Source: an uncultured Coriobacteriaceae bacterium (GTDB lineage: Bacteria > Actinomycetota > Coriobacteriia > Coriobacteriales > Atopobiaceae). Taken from it: DNA of 56,884 nt. Location: NCBI GenBank assembly GCA_902791035.1, contig CADAUA010000006.1, forward strand, positions 144,457 to 201,340. The letters run 5' to 3'. The notes beneath the pieces are model-generated. The model saw only the letters and a program-made list of their open reading frames with translations, ran no database searches and was not told the origin of the DNA. Every line of letters begins with the position of its first letter. Positions within the stretch are counted from its first letter, which is position 1. This document shows positions 43,099 through 52,230 of the stretch, one piece after another. The position numbers and the translations under genes were made by a program.

Positions 43099-43415
43099 CA
43101 GCGGTCCCCCTCGTCGGTTCCCAGGATGGACGGGACGCGGAAGTAGCGGTCGCGGCTCGCACCGGCGTTGGAGAGTGCCACGTCTATGGGCAGGTGGCGC
43201 TCGGAGTCGTCCACCACGTCCTCGCCCATCACGTTGGAGAGGTCTCCGATGGGGTGGAAGGTGGGCTCCACGCCCTCCAGGTCGTACTCGCGGATGGGCT
43301 CCACGAGGTCCACCGCGTTGTTCATGTAGGTGGTCATCTCGTCGAGCTCCTCCGGCGTGAGCGCTATGCGCGCGTAGTCGGCGATGCCCGCCACGTCTTG
43401 CTTGGTGAGAGCCAT
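43098..43415 (-). CDS. gatC: Aspartyl/glutamyl-tRNA amidotransferase subunit C
   Basis: A 105-residue small subunit beginning MALTKQDVAGIADYARIAL and with the ELDEMTTYMNNAVDLVEPI helix pair, typical of GatC. ATG 43415 is chosen over the upstream in-frame start. Its stop overlaps the gatA ATG. First gene of gatCAB. Confidence 0.93.
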   Translation of the reverse strand: MALTKQDVAGIADYARIALTPEELDEMTTYMNNAVDLVEPIREYDLEGVEPTFHPIGDLSNVMGEDVVDDSERHLPIDVALSNAGASRDRYFRVPSILGTDEGDR

Positions 43416-43471
43416 GCGCCCTCCTTGTCTCGCAGAATGTAACGGGGACATTCTACGGCACGTGGGGCCAC

Positions 43472-43524
43472 GGGCGGGCGGCGACGTTGCGCCGGCTACG
43501 CCCCGGCAACATTGCGCCCCGCCC
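43472..43524. repeat. Imperfect inverted repeat between gatC and the AEC transporter gene
   Basis: GGGCGGGCGGCGACGTTGCG pairs imperfectly with a downstream CGGCAACATTGCGCCCCGCC. It may act as a terminator for the transporter operon, which ends at 43553. Confidence 0.45.
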
Positions 43525-43552
43525 GCATCCAGGCTCCGCGGCCTTCGCGCGG

Positions 43553-44461
43553 CTACAGGATGGGAAGCGCCACGGCTGTTACCAGCGGCAACGTGACCAT
43601 GGAGAAGATCGTGGACACGGACACAAGCCCCGCCGCATAGCGGTAGTCGCCCCCGTAGAGGCGCGAGAGCATGGCCGCCAGGGCCCCCGTGGGTGCCGCG
43701 GCGCCTATGAGCATGACCAGCCGCACCTCCGTGGAAAGGGGAAAGAGCGAGAGCAGCAAGGCCGAGGCCAGCGGCACCACGATGAGGCGCAGGAAGCAGG
43801 TGTAGTAGATGCGACGGTCACGCAGGAGGCTGCGCACGTCCGTCTGGGCAACGTAGGCGCCCAGGACCACCATGGCAAGGCCCGTGTTGAGGTTGCCCAT
43901 TGCAGTGAGGGCGCCGGAGAGCCAGACGGGCAACGTGATGGGTGCCACAAAGAGCACAAGCCCCAGGATGATGGCTATGACGTTGGGGTTTGCCAGCACC
44001 TTGCAAAGCGAGACCTGACTCATGTCGGAGCTCACCAGCCACACGCCGTAGGTCCATATGGCAAAGACATTCACGGCAATGGCCACCGAGATGAAGAAGA
44101 CGTAGTCCTGTCCCAGCACGCTCTGCACTATGGGGATGCCGATGAAGCCCACGTTGGTGAACACCACGCCAAACTGGCCCAGGCGGTCGCGCGGCAGGAG
44201 CACCAGCGCCACCACCGCCGAGGCCACGGTTATCAGGGCAAAGGCCAGGCTGCCCACGCCCCCGTCAACAAGCCGCTGCAGGTCGAAGTCGCGCGCAAAG
44301 GACAGCATGACCACACTGGGCGATGCCACAAAGAGCACGACGTTGCTTATCTGCGCCACTCCGTCGTTGTCAACGAGCCTGCGCCGGTAGAGGACAAACC
44401 CCACCGCCATCATGGCCGTCATCGATACGACCGTCTGCACCAGCGTTCCCATGACGTCCAT
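43553..44461 (-). CDS. AEC family transporter
   Basis: A 302-residue protein with about ten membrane helices, the auxin-efflux-carrier fold: VVSMTAMMAVGFVLYRRRLV, NVVLFVASPSVVML, VVFTNVGFIGIPIVQSVLG and the conserved AAAPTGALAAMLS. It likely transports a dicarboxylate or amino-acid derivative. It follows the MFS gene by about 20 nt in a three-gene transport operon. Confidence 0.9.
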   Translation of the reverse strand: MDVMGTLVQTVVSMTAMMAVGFVLYRRRLVDNDGVAQISNVVLFVASPSVVMLSFARDFDLQRLVDGGVGSLAFALITVASAVVALVLLPRDRLGQFGVVFTNVGFIGIPIVQSVLGQDYVFFISVAIAVNVFAIWTYGVWLVSSDMSQVSLCKVLANPNVIAIILGLVLFVAPITLPVWLSGALTAMGNLNTGLAMVVLGAYVAQTDVRSLLRDRRIYYTCFLRLIVVPLASALLLSLFPLSTEVRLVMLIGAAAPTGALAAMLSRLYGGDYRYAAGLVSVSTIFSMVTLPLVTAVALPIL

Positions 44462-44480
44462 TTCGTCCCGCCTCCCTGCG

Positions 44481-45782
44481 TCAGCCCCGCGGATGGCGAC
44501 GCGCGTACGCCATGAAGCCGAAGCCCAGCACGGCCACGACGGCGGACGCCGAGAAGAGCACCGGCTGCACGCCCACCGCCTTCGCAACGAAGGGCGCCAC
44601 CAGCAAGGGCACCGTGCCTGCGCTCGTGAGGGCTATCCGCATGACGGCGGAGACCCTGCCCAGATAGGACTTCTCGCTGTAGTCCTGCACCAGCGTGGTG
44701 CGCACGGGGCCGATGGCGCCCCAGCCCACGCCGGTTACGAACTGGCCGATCGCGGTTATCAGCAGCGAGCTCGTGCCCACGTAGATCATGGAGCCCACGC
44801 CCGTGATGGCCAGGAGGAAGGCCATGAGGGCGATGGTGTAGTGCCGCGAGGGGACGCGCGTGGCGATGAAGGAACCAAGGAGGCCACCCACGCCCACGAT
44901 GGTGCCCATCCAGCCCATCCACTCCGCGTCTGCGTGCAGGACGTCGCGATAGAAGAGCGACTCCAGCGAGTCGAAGGCCCCATAGGCAAAGAAGGCCAGG
45001 AAGGCCATGACCAGGATCACCCGCAGTGCCGGATGGGCAAAGGAGTAGTGGGCCCCGTCGGCCGCCTCGCGCAGAAAGCCATGCGAGGCGGGGACATGGG
45101 CCTCAGCGTCGTCCTCGGCGCCCGTGTCGTCCTCGGCGCCCGCGGCATCAACCCCCTCGGCAACGTCCTCCCCCACCGCAGCGAGCCCCCGCATGCTGGC
45201 GATGAGCGCGATCGAGGGCAGCGGCGAGAGGAAGAGCAGCCAGAAGACATCCTTGGTGGCAAAGCAGCGCGTCACCAGCCCCGCCAGTGCCGGCCCCACC
45301 ACCACAGAGACGGACATGACGATGTTCATTACACCATTGATGCGCGCGAGCCCAGCGCGACTGCGCACGATGTAGCGCGGGAAGGCCTCGTTCGTGGTGG
45401 CGCACATGCCAAAGGTAAGGCCCTGGGTCACCGCGACCATCACGAGCGAGGCGTAGGTCAGCGGCACCAGCAGGATGAAGAGGCCCGACACGGCGAGGAG
45501 GACCAACGAGACGACCATGGTCTGGCGGGGGCCGCGTCGGTCCACGAAGACGCCCGCCACCATGGTGCCCACGATCTGCAGGGCGTCGATGAGGAAGACG
45601 AGCAGGCTCACGCCCGCGGCGTCCAGCCCCAGGTCGTAGGTGGCGCAGCCGATCACACCCACGAAGTAGGTGGACTGGAAGGCCAGCTCGAAGAAGAAGC
45701 ACGCCGCGGTAAGGCGCCAGGCCAGCGAGCGCTGGCGCGGGGTCAGGGTGTCCTTGTTCTGCCCCATGCCATTGTTGCTCAC
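44481..45782 (-). CDS. MFS transporter
   Basis: A 433-residue major facilitator with about 12 helices and the loop signature GVFVDRRGPRQTMVVSLVLL between helices 2 and 3. A hydrophilic, Asp/Glu-rich loop (about residues 210-240) separates the halves. Its start overlaps the upstream gene (ATGA). Substrate unknown. Confidence 0.9.
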   Translation of the reverse strand: MSNNGMGQNKDTLTPRQRSLAWRLTAACFFFELAFQSTYFVGVIGCATYDLGLDAAGVSLLVFLIDALQIVGTMVAGVFVDRRGPRQTMVVSLVLLAVSGLFILLVPLTYASLVMVAVTQGLTFGMCATTNEAFPRYIVRSRAGLARINGVMNIVMSVSVVVGPALAGLVTRCFATKDVFWLLFLSPLPSIALIASMRGLAAVGEDVAEGVDAAGAEDDTGAEDDAEAHVPASHGFLREAADGAHYSFAHPALRVILVMAFLAFFAYGAFDSLESLFYRDVLHADAEWMGWMGTIVGVGGLLGSFIATRVPSRHYTIALMAFLLAITGVGSMIYVGTSSLLITAIGQFVTGVGWGAIGPVRTTLVQDYSEKSYLGRVSAVMRIALTSAGTVPLLVAPFVAKAVGVQPVLFSASAVVAVLGFGFMAYARRHPRG

Positions 45783-46750
45783 GCGGTCTCCTCGGGATCC
45801 TCACCCTCGCCCGCCGGGAATGCCCAGCCTACCACGTTGCCAAAGGCTGTGGCCAGGAGCTCCTGGAAGAGCGTGCCCATCATGACGGGAAACATGACGC
45901 CGGGCGAGAAGTACTGGCCCGCTATGACGGCACCGGCGCTGATGTTTCGCAGGCCGCAGTCGAAGGCGAGGGTGACCGCCTGGTCGTGCGGCAGGCGCAG
46001 GGTCTTGGCGAGGACGACCCCCAGCACGAAGCACAAGGCCGAGAAGACCCCCACGAAGGCCATGGTCGCCGCCAGGGCGGGCGTGAGGTGCCGCATGGCA
46101 TCGGAGATCGAGGTCGAGTTCGTGGTGATGATGAGCAGCATGAGGAGGCGGGCGGCCGGCGCCAGTGTGGGCGAGAGCTCGCGGGCCGCCCAGGCGCGGG
46201 TGAGCGTGTTCGTCAGCATGCCGGCGAGGGCGGGCAGGGCGATCATGAGGAGCATGCCCTGCATCATGGATGCCGCGTCCACGCTCACCTGCGCACCCAC
46301 CAGAAGCTGGAGCATAAGGGGAATGGTGAGCGGCGAGAGCAGGGTGGACACCACGAGGGTGGCAAGCCCGCAGGCAAGGTCACCGTCAAAGAGGCCGATC
46401 CACATGGTGGAGATGACGGCGATGGGCACGCAGTACTCGAGCGTGATGCCCACCACCGTGTCGCCCGGGCCAAAGAGGGCCGTGGCCACGAGGCAGGCCG
46501 CCGTGGGCGCAACAAGGGTGGAGACCGCGAGCGCGAGCAGCATGCGGCCCGGGTGGCGGAAGACGCGCGCGACCTGCGGCAGGCTCACGCCCAAGGAGTT
46601 CTGGAAGGTGATGAAGGCGAAGAGCGGTGACACGGCCGGCTTGAGGGGAAGGAAGGGCTGCGGGAAGAAGATCCCCAGCACCAGGCATATGGGCACCAGG
46701 AAGACCATGTGCCCGCCTACGAAGACCCCTATCTGCCGCCACGTGCGCAT
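45779..46750 (-). CDS. Bile acid:sodium symporter family protein
   Basis: A 323-residue protein with about nine membrane helices of the SBF/ACR3-like fold, for example VFLVPICLVLGIFFP, LALAVSTLVAPTAACLVATA, LEYCVPIAVISTMWIGLF and DCGLRNISAGAVIAGQYF. ATG 46750 has GGGGAGAGG upstream. The family imports bile acids or other organic anions; in a gut or oral organism this would be plausible but is inference. Confidence 0.85.
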   Translation of the reverse strand: MRTWRQIGVFVGGHMVFLVPICLVLGIFFPQPFLPLKPAVSPLFAFITFQNSLGVSLPQVARVFRHPGRMLLALAVSTLVAPTAACLVATALFGPGDTVVGITLEYCVPIAVISTMWIGLFDGDLACGLATLVVSTLLSPLTIPLMLQLLVGAQVSVDAASMMQGMLLMIALPALAGMLTNTLTRAWAARELSPTLAPAARLLMLLIITTNSTSISDAMRHLTPALAATMAFVGVFSALCFVLGVVLAKTLRLPHDQAVTLAFDCGLRNISAGAVIAGQYFSPGVMFPVMMGTLFQELLATAFGNVVGWAFPAGEGEDPEETA

Positions 46751-46847
46751 GCGCCTCTCCCCTCTCGACGGTGGGCCATGGTAGCAGAGGGGGACGTGGA
46801 CGTTGGAGACGGCCGGTCTTCTTAACTCAGAGGTTAAACGGCCGGTA

Positions 46848-46910
46848 GGGGGTACTCCCCTGGTGCCCGCGGGAAACCACCGGGCACCAGGGGAGTACCC
46901 CCTACAGCCC
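46848..46910. repeat. Inverted pair of GGGGGTACTCCCCTGG palindromes
   Basis: Copy one GGGGGTACTCCCCTGGTGCC (46848-46867), copy two in inverse orientation CGGGCACCAGGGGAGTACCC (46881-46900, followed by CCTACAGCCC). It lies between the symporter gene and the suf promoter. Confidence 0.78.
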
Positions 46911-46922
46911 GCTATCGCCACG

Positions 46923-46987
46923 AATTCCCATAGGATTCCTTGGAATTATCACTTGCATCCCATTTCCTACTAATTACTATGAATTAG
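46923..46987 (+). promoter_or_regulatory. suf promoter with palindromic operator
   Basis: TTGCAT (46953-46958), 16-bp spacer, TACTAT (46975-46980). The -10 box lies inside an 18-bp perfect palindrome CTAATT-ACTATG-AATTAG (46970-46987), a likely repressor site. A second inverted repeat AATTCC / GGAATT (46923-46947) sits upstream. The Rrf2 regulator at the end of this operon is the natural candidate to bind; this is inference. Confidence 0.65.
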
Positions 46988-47036
46988 GCGACTCAACGCC
47001 CCCGGCACACGGGGGCACAGACACATAGGAGACCGC

Positions 47037-47816
47037 ATGTCAGAACAGCTTCTTACCGTGAGCGACCTCAGCGCCGGCACCGACGACAAGCCCATCCTGC
47101 ACGGCGTCAGCCTGACGGTCGGCGCGGGCGAGACCCACGTCCTCATGGGCCCCAACGGCGCGGGCAAGTCCACGCTGGGCCACGTGATCATGGGCGACCC
47201 CACCTATAGGGTCACCTCCGGTAGCATCACCTTCGACGGCCAGGACGTCACCGACCTCACTGCCGACAAGCGCTCGCTCGCCGGTATCTTCCTTTCCTAC
47301 CAGGCGCCCGTGGAGGTTCCCGGCGTGCCCCTCTACAGCTTCCTGCGCACCATCTGCCAGAAGCGCCCCGAGCTCAAGACCACCGCGCGCAAGTTCCGCA
47401 CCCGCGTGGGCCAGATCGCCGAGCAGCTGGACCTCGACCAGTCCTTCCTCATGCGCGAGCTCAACGTGGGCTTCTCCGGCGGCGAGAAGAAGAAGATCGA
47501 GATGCTCCAGCTCCTCCTGCTCGAGCCCAAGCTGGCCATCCTCGACGAGACCGACTCCGGCCTGGACGTGGACGCCCTCTCCGTGGTGTCCCGCGGCATC
47601 GAGGCCTACCGCCAGAACGTGGGTGGCGCCCTCCTGGTGATCACCCACAACACCCGCATCCTCGAGCGCCTAACCGTGGACCGCACGCACGTGATGGTCA
47701 AGGGCCACCTGGTGGCCGAGGGCCCTGCCTCCCTCATCGACGAGATCGACCGCGAGGGCTTCTCGCGCTTCGAGCAGCCGGGAGTTGCCGCCGTGGGCGA
47801 GAAGGCCGAGGCCTAG
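47037..47816 (+). CDS. sufC: Fe-S cluster assembly ATPase SufC
   Basis: ABC-type ATPase of the SufBCD scaffold. Its 259 residues include Walker A GPNGAGKSTLG, the ABC signature SGGEKKKIEMLQ, and Walker B LAILDETDSGLDVD. It is the first gene of the suf operon, 50 nt downstream of the operator. sufB follows after 1 nt. Confidence 0.96.
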   Translation: MSEQLLTVSDLSAGTDDKPILHGVSLTVGAGETHVLMGPNGAGKSTLGHVIMGDPTYRVTSGSITFDGQDVTDLTADKRSLAGIFLSYQAPVEVPGVPLYSFLRTICQKRPELKTTARKFRTRVGQIAEQLDLDQSFLMRELNVGFSGGEKKKIEMLQLLLLEPKLAILDETDSGLDVDALSVVSRGIEAYRQNVGGALLVITHNTRILERLTVDRTHVMVKGHLVAEGPASLIDEIDREGFSRFEQPGVAAVGEKAEA

Positions 47817-47817
47817 C

Positions 47818-49296
47818 ATGGCGGACGACAAGACCCTGACCCCAGGAGGGGCCCCGAGCGGCAGCGAGCCCCTGACCCCCGAGGAGCGCAAGCGCGCCCA
47901 GGTCCAGGACGTGGACCGCTCGCTCTACGACTTCGTCAAGTCCGAGGAGGGCTACGAGCGCTACGAGGACGGCCTCACGCCGGAGATCGTGCGCTCCATC
48001 TCAGCCCGCAAGGACGAGCCCGATTGGATGCTCCAGATGCGCCTGGACGCGCTCGACGAGTACCACCGCCGCCCCATGGCCACCAACTGGGGTCCCTCCA
48101 TCGCCGGCCTCGACCTGGACCACATCTCCACCTACGTGAGCCCCAAGACCAAGCAGGCCCGCGACTGGAACGACGTGCCCAAGGACATCAAGGACACCTT
48201 CGACCGCCTGGGCATCCCCCAGGCAGAGCGCGAGAGCCTGGCCGGCGTGGGCGCCCAATACGACTCCGAGATCGTCTACCACAACATGCGCGAGGAGGTG
48301 GCCAAGCAGGGCGTGGTGTACACCACCATCGAGGACGCCCTCCACGACCCCCAGTGGGAGCCCGTGGTGCACCAGTACTTCGGCCACCTGATCCCCATGA
48401 CGGACCACAAGTTCGCCGCCCTCCACTATGCCGTGTGGTCGGGCGGGTCCTTCGTGTACGTGCCCGAGGGCGTCACGCTCGACTACCCCCTGCAGAGCTA
48501 CTTCCGCCTGAACGCCGCGGGCGCCGGCCAGTTCGAGCACACGCTCATTATCGTGGAGCCGGGTGCGGACCTGCACTTTATCGAGGGCTGCTCGGCCCCC
48601 AAGTACTACGAGGCCAACCTCCACGCCGGCGCCGTGGAGCTCTTCGTGAAGGACCACGCGCGCCTGCGCTACTCCACCATAGAGAACTGGTCCAAGAACA
48701 TGTACAACCTCAACACCAAGCGCGCCACGGTGGGCGCCGACGCCAAGATGGAGTGGGTGTCCGGCTCCTTTGGCAGCCACGTGAGCTACCTCTACCCCAC
48801 CACTATCCTGGCCGGCGACCGCGGTAGCTGCGAGTTCACGGGCATCACCTTCAGTGGTGCCACCCAGGACCTTGACACCGGCTGCAAGGTCATCATGAAC
48901 GGCGCCGACACCACGGCCTCAGTGCAGACCAAGTCCATCTCCAAGGACGGCGGCATCAACACCTTCCGTTCCTCCGTGGTGGTGGGTCGCCATGCCGACC
49001 GCGCCCGCTGCTCCGTGAGCTGCCAGTCCCTCATGCTGGACGACATCTCCCGCTCCGACACCATCCCCGCCATGGACGTGCGCAACCCCACCGCCCAGGT
49101 GGGCCACGAGGCCACGATCGGCCGCATCTCCGACGACACGATCCTCTACCTCATGAGCCGCGGCTGCTCCGAGGCCGAGGCTCGCACGCTCGTGGTCAAC
49201 GGATTTGCCAACCCCGTCTCCAAGGAGCTTCCCATGGAGTACGCGGTGGAGATGAACAACCTCATCAAGCTCGAGATGGAAGGGGCGATCGGCTGA
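47818..49296 (+). CDS. sufB: Fe-S cluster assembly protein SufB
   Basis: Scaffold subunit. The 492 residues contain GVGAQYDSEIVYHNMREE, the beta-helix core with GCSAPKYYEANLHAG and the Cys of RARCSVSCQSLMLDDISRSD. ATG 47818 directly follows the sufC stop. The N terminus has an extra 30-residue Pro/Glu-rich stretch. Confidence 0.95.
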   Translation: MADDKTLTPGGAPSGSEPLTPEERKRAQVQDVDRSLYDFVKSEEGYERYEDGLTPEIVRSISARKDEPDWMLQMRLDALDEYHRRPMATNWGPSIAGLDLDHISTYVSPKTKQARDWNDVPKDIKDTFDRLGIPQAERESLAGVGAQYDSEIVYHNMREEVAKQGVVYTTIEDALHDPQWEPVVHQYFGHLIPMTDHKFAALHYAVWSGGSFVYVPEGVTLDYPLQSYFRLNAAGAGQFEHTLIIVEPGADLHFIEGCSAPKYYEANLHAGAVELFVKDHARLRYSTIENWSKNMYNLNTKRATVGADAKMEWVSGSFGSHVSYLYPTTILAGDRGSCEFTGITFSGATQDLDTGCKVIMNGADTTASVQTKSISKDGGINTFRSSVVVGRHADRARCSVSCQSLMLDDISRSDTIPAMDVRNPTAQVGHEATIGRISDDTILYLMSRGCSEAEARTLVVNGFANPVSKELPMEYAVEMNNLIKLEMEGAIG

Positions 49297-50486
49297 TGGC
49301 AGCAGCACAGAACGTCATGGAGGCCGAGGCCGAGAAGCCCGTGGCCCCTGTCGCTCCCACGGTGGACCTGGGGCAGGTCAACCTGCCCCCCGCGCAGACC
49401 TGGAACCGCCTGCGCGCCAACGGCATCGACCTCACGGTGCCCCAGCTCTCCCGCAAGGGTGACGTCTACTTCGCCCTACCCCGCCTTTTCGACCGGGTGG
49501 AGTGTGGCATGGGCCAGGCCGTGACCGACTGGGTGACCTCCCAGGCGGCTGACTCCACCTACGTGGAGGTCAAGGCCCACACGCGCCGCACGGAGCCCAT
49601 CGTGGTGGCCATCGACGCCGATGCGGGCCAGGTGGCCGACGCCGGTGTCATGGTGCGCACCGGGGCCGAGGCCACCATCGTCGTGGCCGTGCGCGGAGGC
49701 GCCGAGGCCGCAACGACCTCGGGTGCCCTTGTCCGCGTGATCGCGGAGGCGGGCTCCCACGTACGCCTGGTGGAGGTCGTGGGCGTGGGCGCAGCCCAGC
49801 AGCACCTGGAGAGCGTGGGCATCGACGCCGACGACGACGCCGTGGTGGAGGTCTCCCAGTACCTGCTGGGTGGCGGCACCGTGGCGGACGGCCTGGCCGT
49901 GAACCTGGCCGGCGACCGCGCGCGGCTGGACCTGACCACCCACTACTACGCCGGCGGCCATGACCGCCTGGACATCAACCACGTGGCCCGTCAGCGTGGC
50001 CACAGCACCCGGGCCCAGATCCGCGAGTCCGGCGTGCTTGACGGCGCGGCCGAGAAGAGCCTGCGCGCCACCATCGACCTCGTGCACGGCAGCGACGGCT
50101 CCGTGGGCAACGAGGCCGAGACCGTCCTCGTGACCGGCGACGACGTGGTAAACAAGACCATGCCAGTGATCCTCTGCGACGAGGAGAACGTCCAGGGCAA
50201 CCATGGCGCCACCATCGGCTCCGCCAGCCCCGAGCAGCTGGACTACCTCTGCGACCGCGGCCTCTCCCGCCGCGAGGCCGAGGAGCTCTTCGTGCGCGCC
50301 ATCTTCGAGCACGCCATCATCAACGCGCCGACGGCCGAGGCCCACGCCGTGGCCGTGGCCCAGGCCGAGCGCGTGCTCGGTACCGAGGTGGCCCACGACT
50401 TCGACGACGCGGCCGCGCTTGTCGACGGCGAGGCATCGCTCGACACCGAGGCGTCGCTCGACCCGTCCTGTCCGGAGGAGGAATAG
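49296..50486 (+). CDS. sufD: Fe-S cluster assembly protein SufD
   Basis: Scaffold partner of SufB. The 396-residue protein overlaps sufB by one base (TGATG). The SufD core has RQRGHSTRAQIRESGVLDG and GNEAETVLVTGDDVVNKTMP, and HGATIGSASPEQLDYLCDRGLS near the C terminus. The C-terminal tail is acidic. Confidence 0.94.
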   Translation: MAAAQNVMEAEAEKPVAPVAPTVDLGQVNLPPAQTWNRLRANGIDLTVPQLSRKGDVYFALPRLFDRVECGMGQAVTDWVTSQAADSTYVEVKAHTRRTEPIVVAIDADAGQVADAGVMVRTGAEATIVVAVRGGAEAATTSGALVRVIAEAGSHVRLVEVVGVGAAQQHLESVGIDADDDAVVEVSQYLLGGGTVADGLAVNLAGDRARLDLTTHYYAGGHDRLDINHVARQRGHSTRAQIRESGVLDGAAEKSLRATIDLVHGSDGSVGNEAETVLVTGDDVVNKTMPVILCDEENVQGNHGATIGSASPEQLDYLCDRGLSRREAEELFVRAIFEHAIINAPTAEAHAVAVAQAERVLGTEVAHDFDDAAALVDGEASLDTEASLDPSCPEEE

Positions 50487-50487
50487 G

Positions 50488-51759
50488 ATGCTCACGTCAG
50501 AAGAGCTCGACCTTATCACCCAGAGCCCCTACAAGCAGGACTTCCCCCTGCTGGCGGCCAACCCCGGCCTGGCCTACCTTGACTCCGCGGCCACCGCGCA
50601 GCGGCCGGCCGCGGTGCTGGACGCCCAGCGCCGCTTCTACGAGACCATGAACGCCAACCCACTCCGTGGCCTCTACCAGCTCTCCGTGGAGGCGACGGCC
50701 GCCATCGACGCCGCGCGCAAGCACATCGCGGGCTTCATCGGCGCCGTGGACGAGAAGGGCAAGCCCCAGGGCAACCAGATCGTCTTCACCCGCAACGCCT
50801 CCGAGTCGCTCAACCTGGTGGCCAAGACCCTGGGCGCGCAGGTGCTGGGCCCCGGCGACCAGGTGGTCATCTCCATCATGGAGCACCACTCCAACATCAT
50901 CCCCTGGCAGCAGGTCTGCGCCCAGACCGGCGCCGAGCTCGTCTACCTGCGGCTGGACGACCGCTACGAGATCACGCCCCAGGAAATCGAGGACAAGATC
51001 GGCCCTCGGGCCAAGATCGTCTCCGTGACCCACGTGTCCAACGTGCTGGGAGTGGAGAACGACGTGGCCGCCATCGCGCGGCGTGCCCACCAGATGGGCG
51101 CCTACATGGTGGTGGACGGCGCCCAGTCCGTGCCACACGTGAAGGTTGACGTGCGCCAGCTGGGCTGTGATCTTTTGGCTTTCAGCGCCCACAAGCTGGG
51201 CGGTCCCATGGGCATCGGCGTGCTCTGGGGCAGGAAGGACCTGCTCGATGCCATGCCGCCCTTCCTCACCGGCGGCGAGATGATCGACTCCGTCACCGAG
51301 ACCGGCGCCGTCTGGGCCCCCGTGCCGCAGAAGTTCGAGGCCGGCACCCAGGACGCCGCCGGCTCCTACGCCTTCGACGCGGACATCGCGTACCTCGAGG
51401 GCAAGGGCTTCGACGCCCTGGAGAGCCGCGAGCGCCTGCTGGCCCGCTACCTCTGCGAGCAGCTGCAGGCCCTGCCCTTCGTGGACGTCATCGGCCCCGC
51501 AGAGCCCGAGCGCCACGTGGGGGCCGTCTCCTTCAACGTGCGAGGGGTTCACCCGCACGACGTGGCCTCAATCCTGGACATGAGCCAGGTCTGCATCCGC
51601 GCCGGCCACCACTGCGCGCAGCCCCTCCTGGCCTACCTGGACGTGGAGAACGGCGCCACCTGCCGCGCCTCCGTGGCCTTCTACAACGACAAGTCGGACG
51701 TCGACCGCCTGGTCGTCGCCCTCGAGCAGGTTTGGAAGATCTTCCATGGCAACGACTGA
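50488..51759 (+). CDS. sufS: SufS cysteine desulfurase
   Basis: Supplies sulfur from cysteine (PLP enzyme). The 423-residue protein has the PLP Lys in LLAFSAHKLGGPMGIG, the substrate-site HHSN (MEHHSNIIPW) and the active Cys in CIRAGHHCAQP. It overlaps sufU by 14 nt. Confidence 0.96.
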   Translation: MLTSEELDLITQSPYKQDFPLLAANPGLAYLDSAATAQRPAAVLDAQRRFYETMNANPLRGLYQLSVEATAAIDAARKHIAGFIGAVDEKGKPQGNQIVFTRNASESLNLVAKTLGAQVLGPGDQVVISIMEHHSNIIPWQQVCAQTGAELVYLRLDDRYEITPQEIEDKIGPRAKIVSVTHVSNVLGVENDVAAIARRAHQMGAYMVVDGAQSVPHVKVDVRQLGCDLLAFSAHKLGGPMGIGVLWGRKDLLDAMPPFLTGGEMIDSVTETGAVWAPVPQKFEAGTQDAAGSYAFDADIAYLEGKGFDALESRERLLARYLCEQLQALPFVDVIGPAEPERHVGAVSFNVRGVHPHDVASILDMSQVCIRAGHHCAQPLLAYLDVENGATCRASVAFYNDKSDVDRLVVALEQVWKIFHGND

Positions 51760-52225
51760 CATCTACAACGCTGAGTTCATGGACCACGTGGCCCATCCGG
51801 ACTACAAGTACCAGATGGACGATCCCACCTACACCCACGAGGGCGTGAACCCCTCCTGCGGAGACGAGCTGAACTTCTCCGTGCGCATGGCCGACGACGG
51901 AACCATAGACGAGGCCGCCTTCACGGGCCACGGCTGCGCCATCAGTCAGGCCTCGGCCGACATCATGAGCGACCTCATGGTAGGCAAGACCCCCGAGGAG
52001 GCCGTGCGGCTCTGCAAGCTCTTCGGCCAGATGGTCCGCGGCGAGGAGACGGACGACGACGTGCTCGAGCAGCTGGAGGACGCCACCGTGCTCAAGGACA
52101 TCGCCCACATGCCGGCGCGCGTCAAGTGCGCCGAACTGGCCTGGCGGACCCTCGAGGAGATGCTCGAGGCGCATGGCACGACCGCAGGCGGCTCGGGCAC
52201 GGGCCAGGCTTCCGGGGAGGCGTAG
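51746..52225 (+). CDS. sufU: SufU-type sulfur acceptor/scaffold
   Basis: Zinc-dependent sulfur transfer partner of SufS. The 159 residues hold the three Cys of the family: NPSCGDEL, GHGCAISQAS and RVKCAELAWRTL, plus the Asp near the first. A SufS-SufU pair is typical for Gram-positive Suf systems. Confidence 0.94.
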   Translation: MATTDIYNAEFMDHVAHPDYKYQMDDPTYTHEGVNPSCGDELNFSVRMADDGTIDEAAFTGHGCAISQASADIMSDLMVGKTPEEAVRLCKLFGQMVRGEETDDDVLEQLEDATVLKDIAHMPARVKCAELAWRTLEEMLEAHGTTAGGSGTGQASGEA

Positions 52226-52230
52226 GCAGG

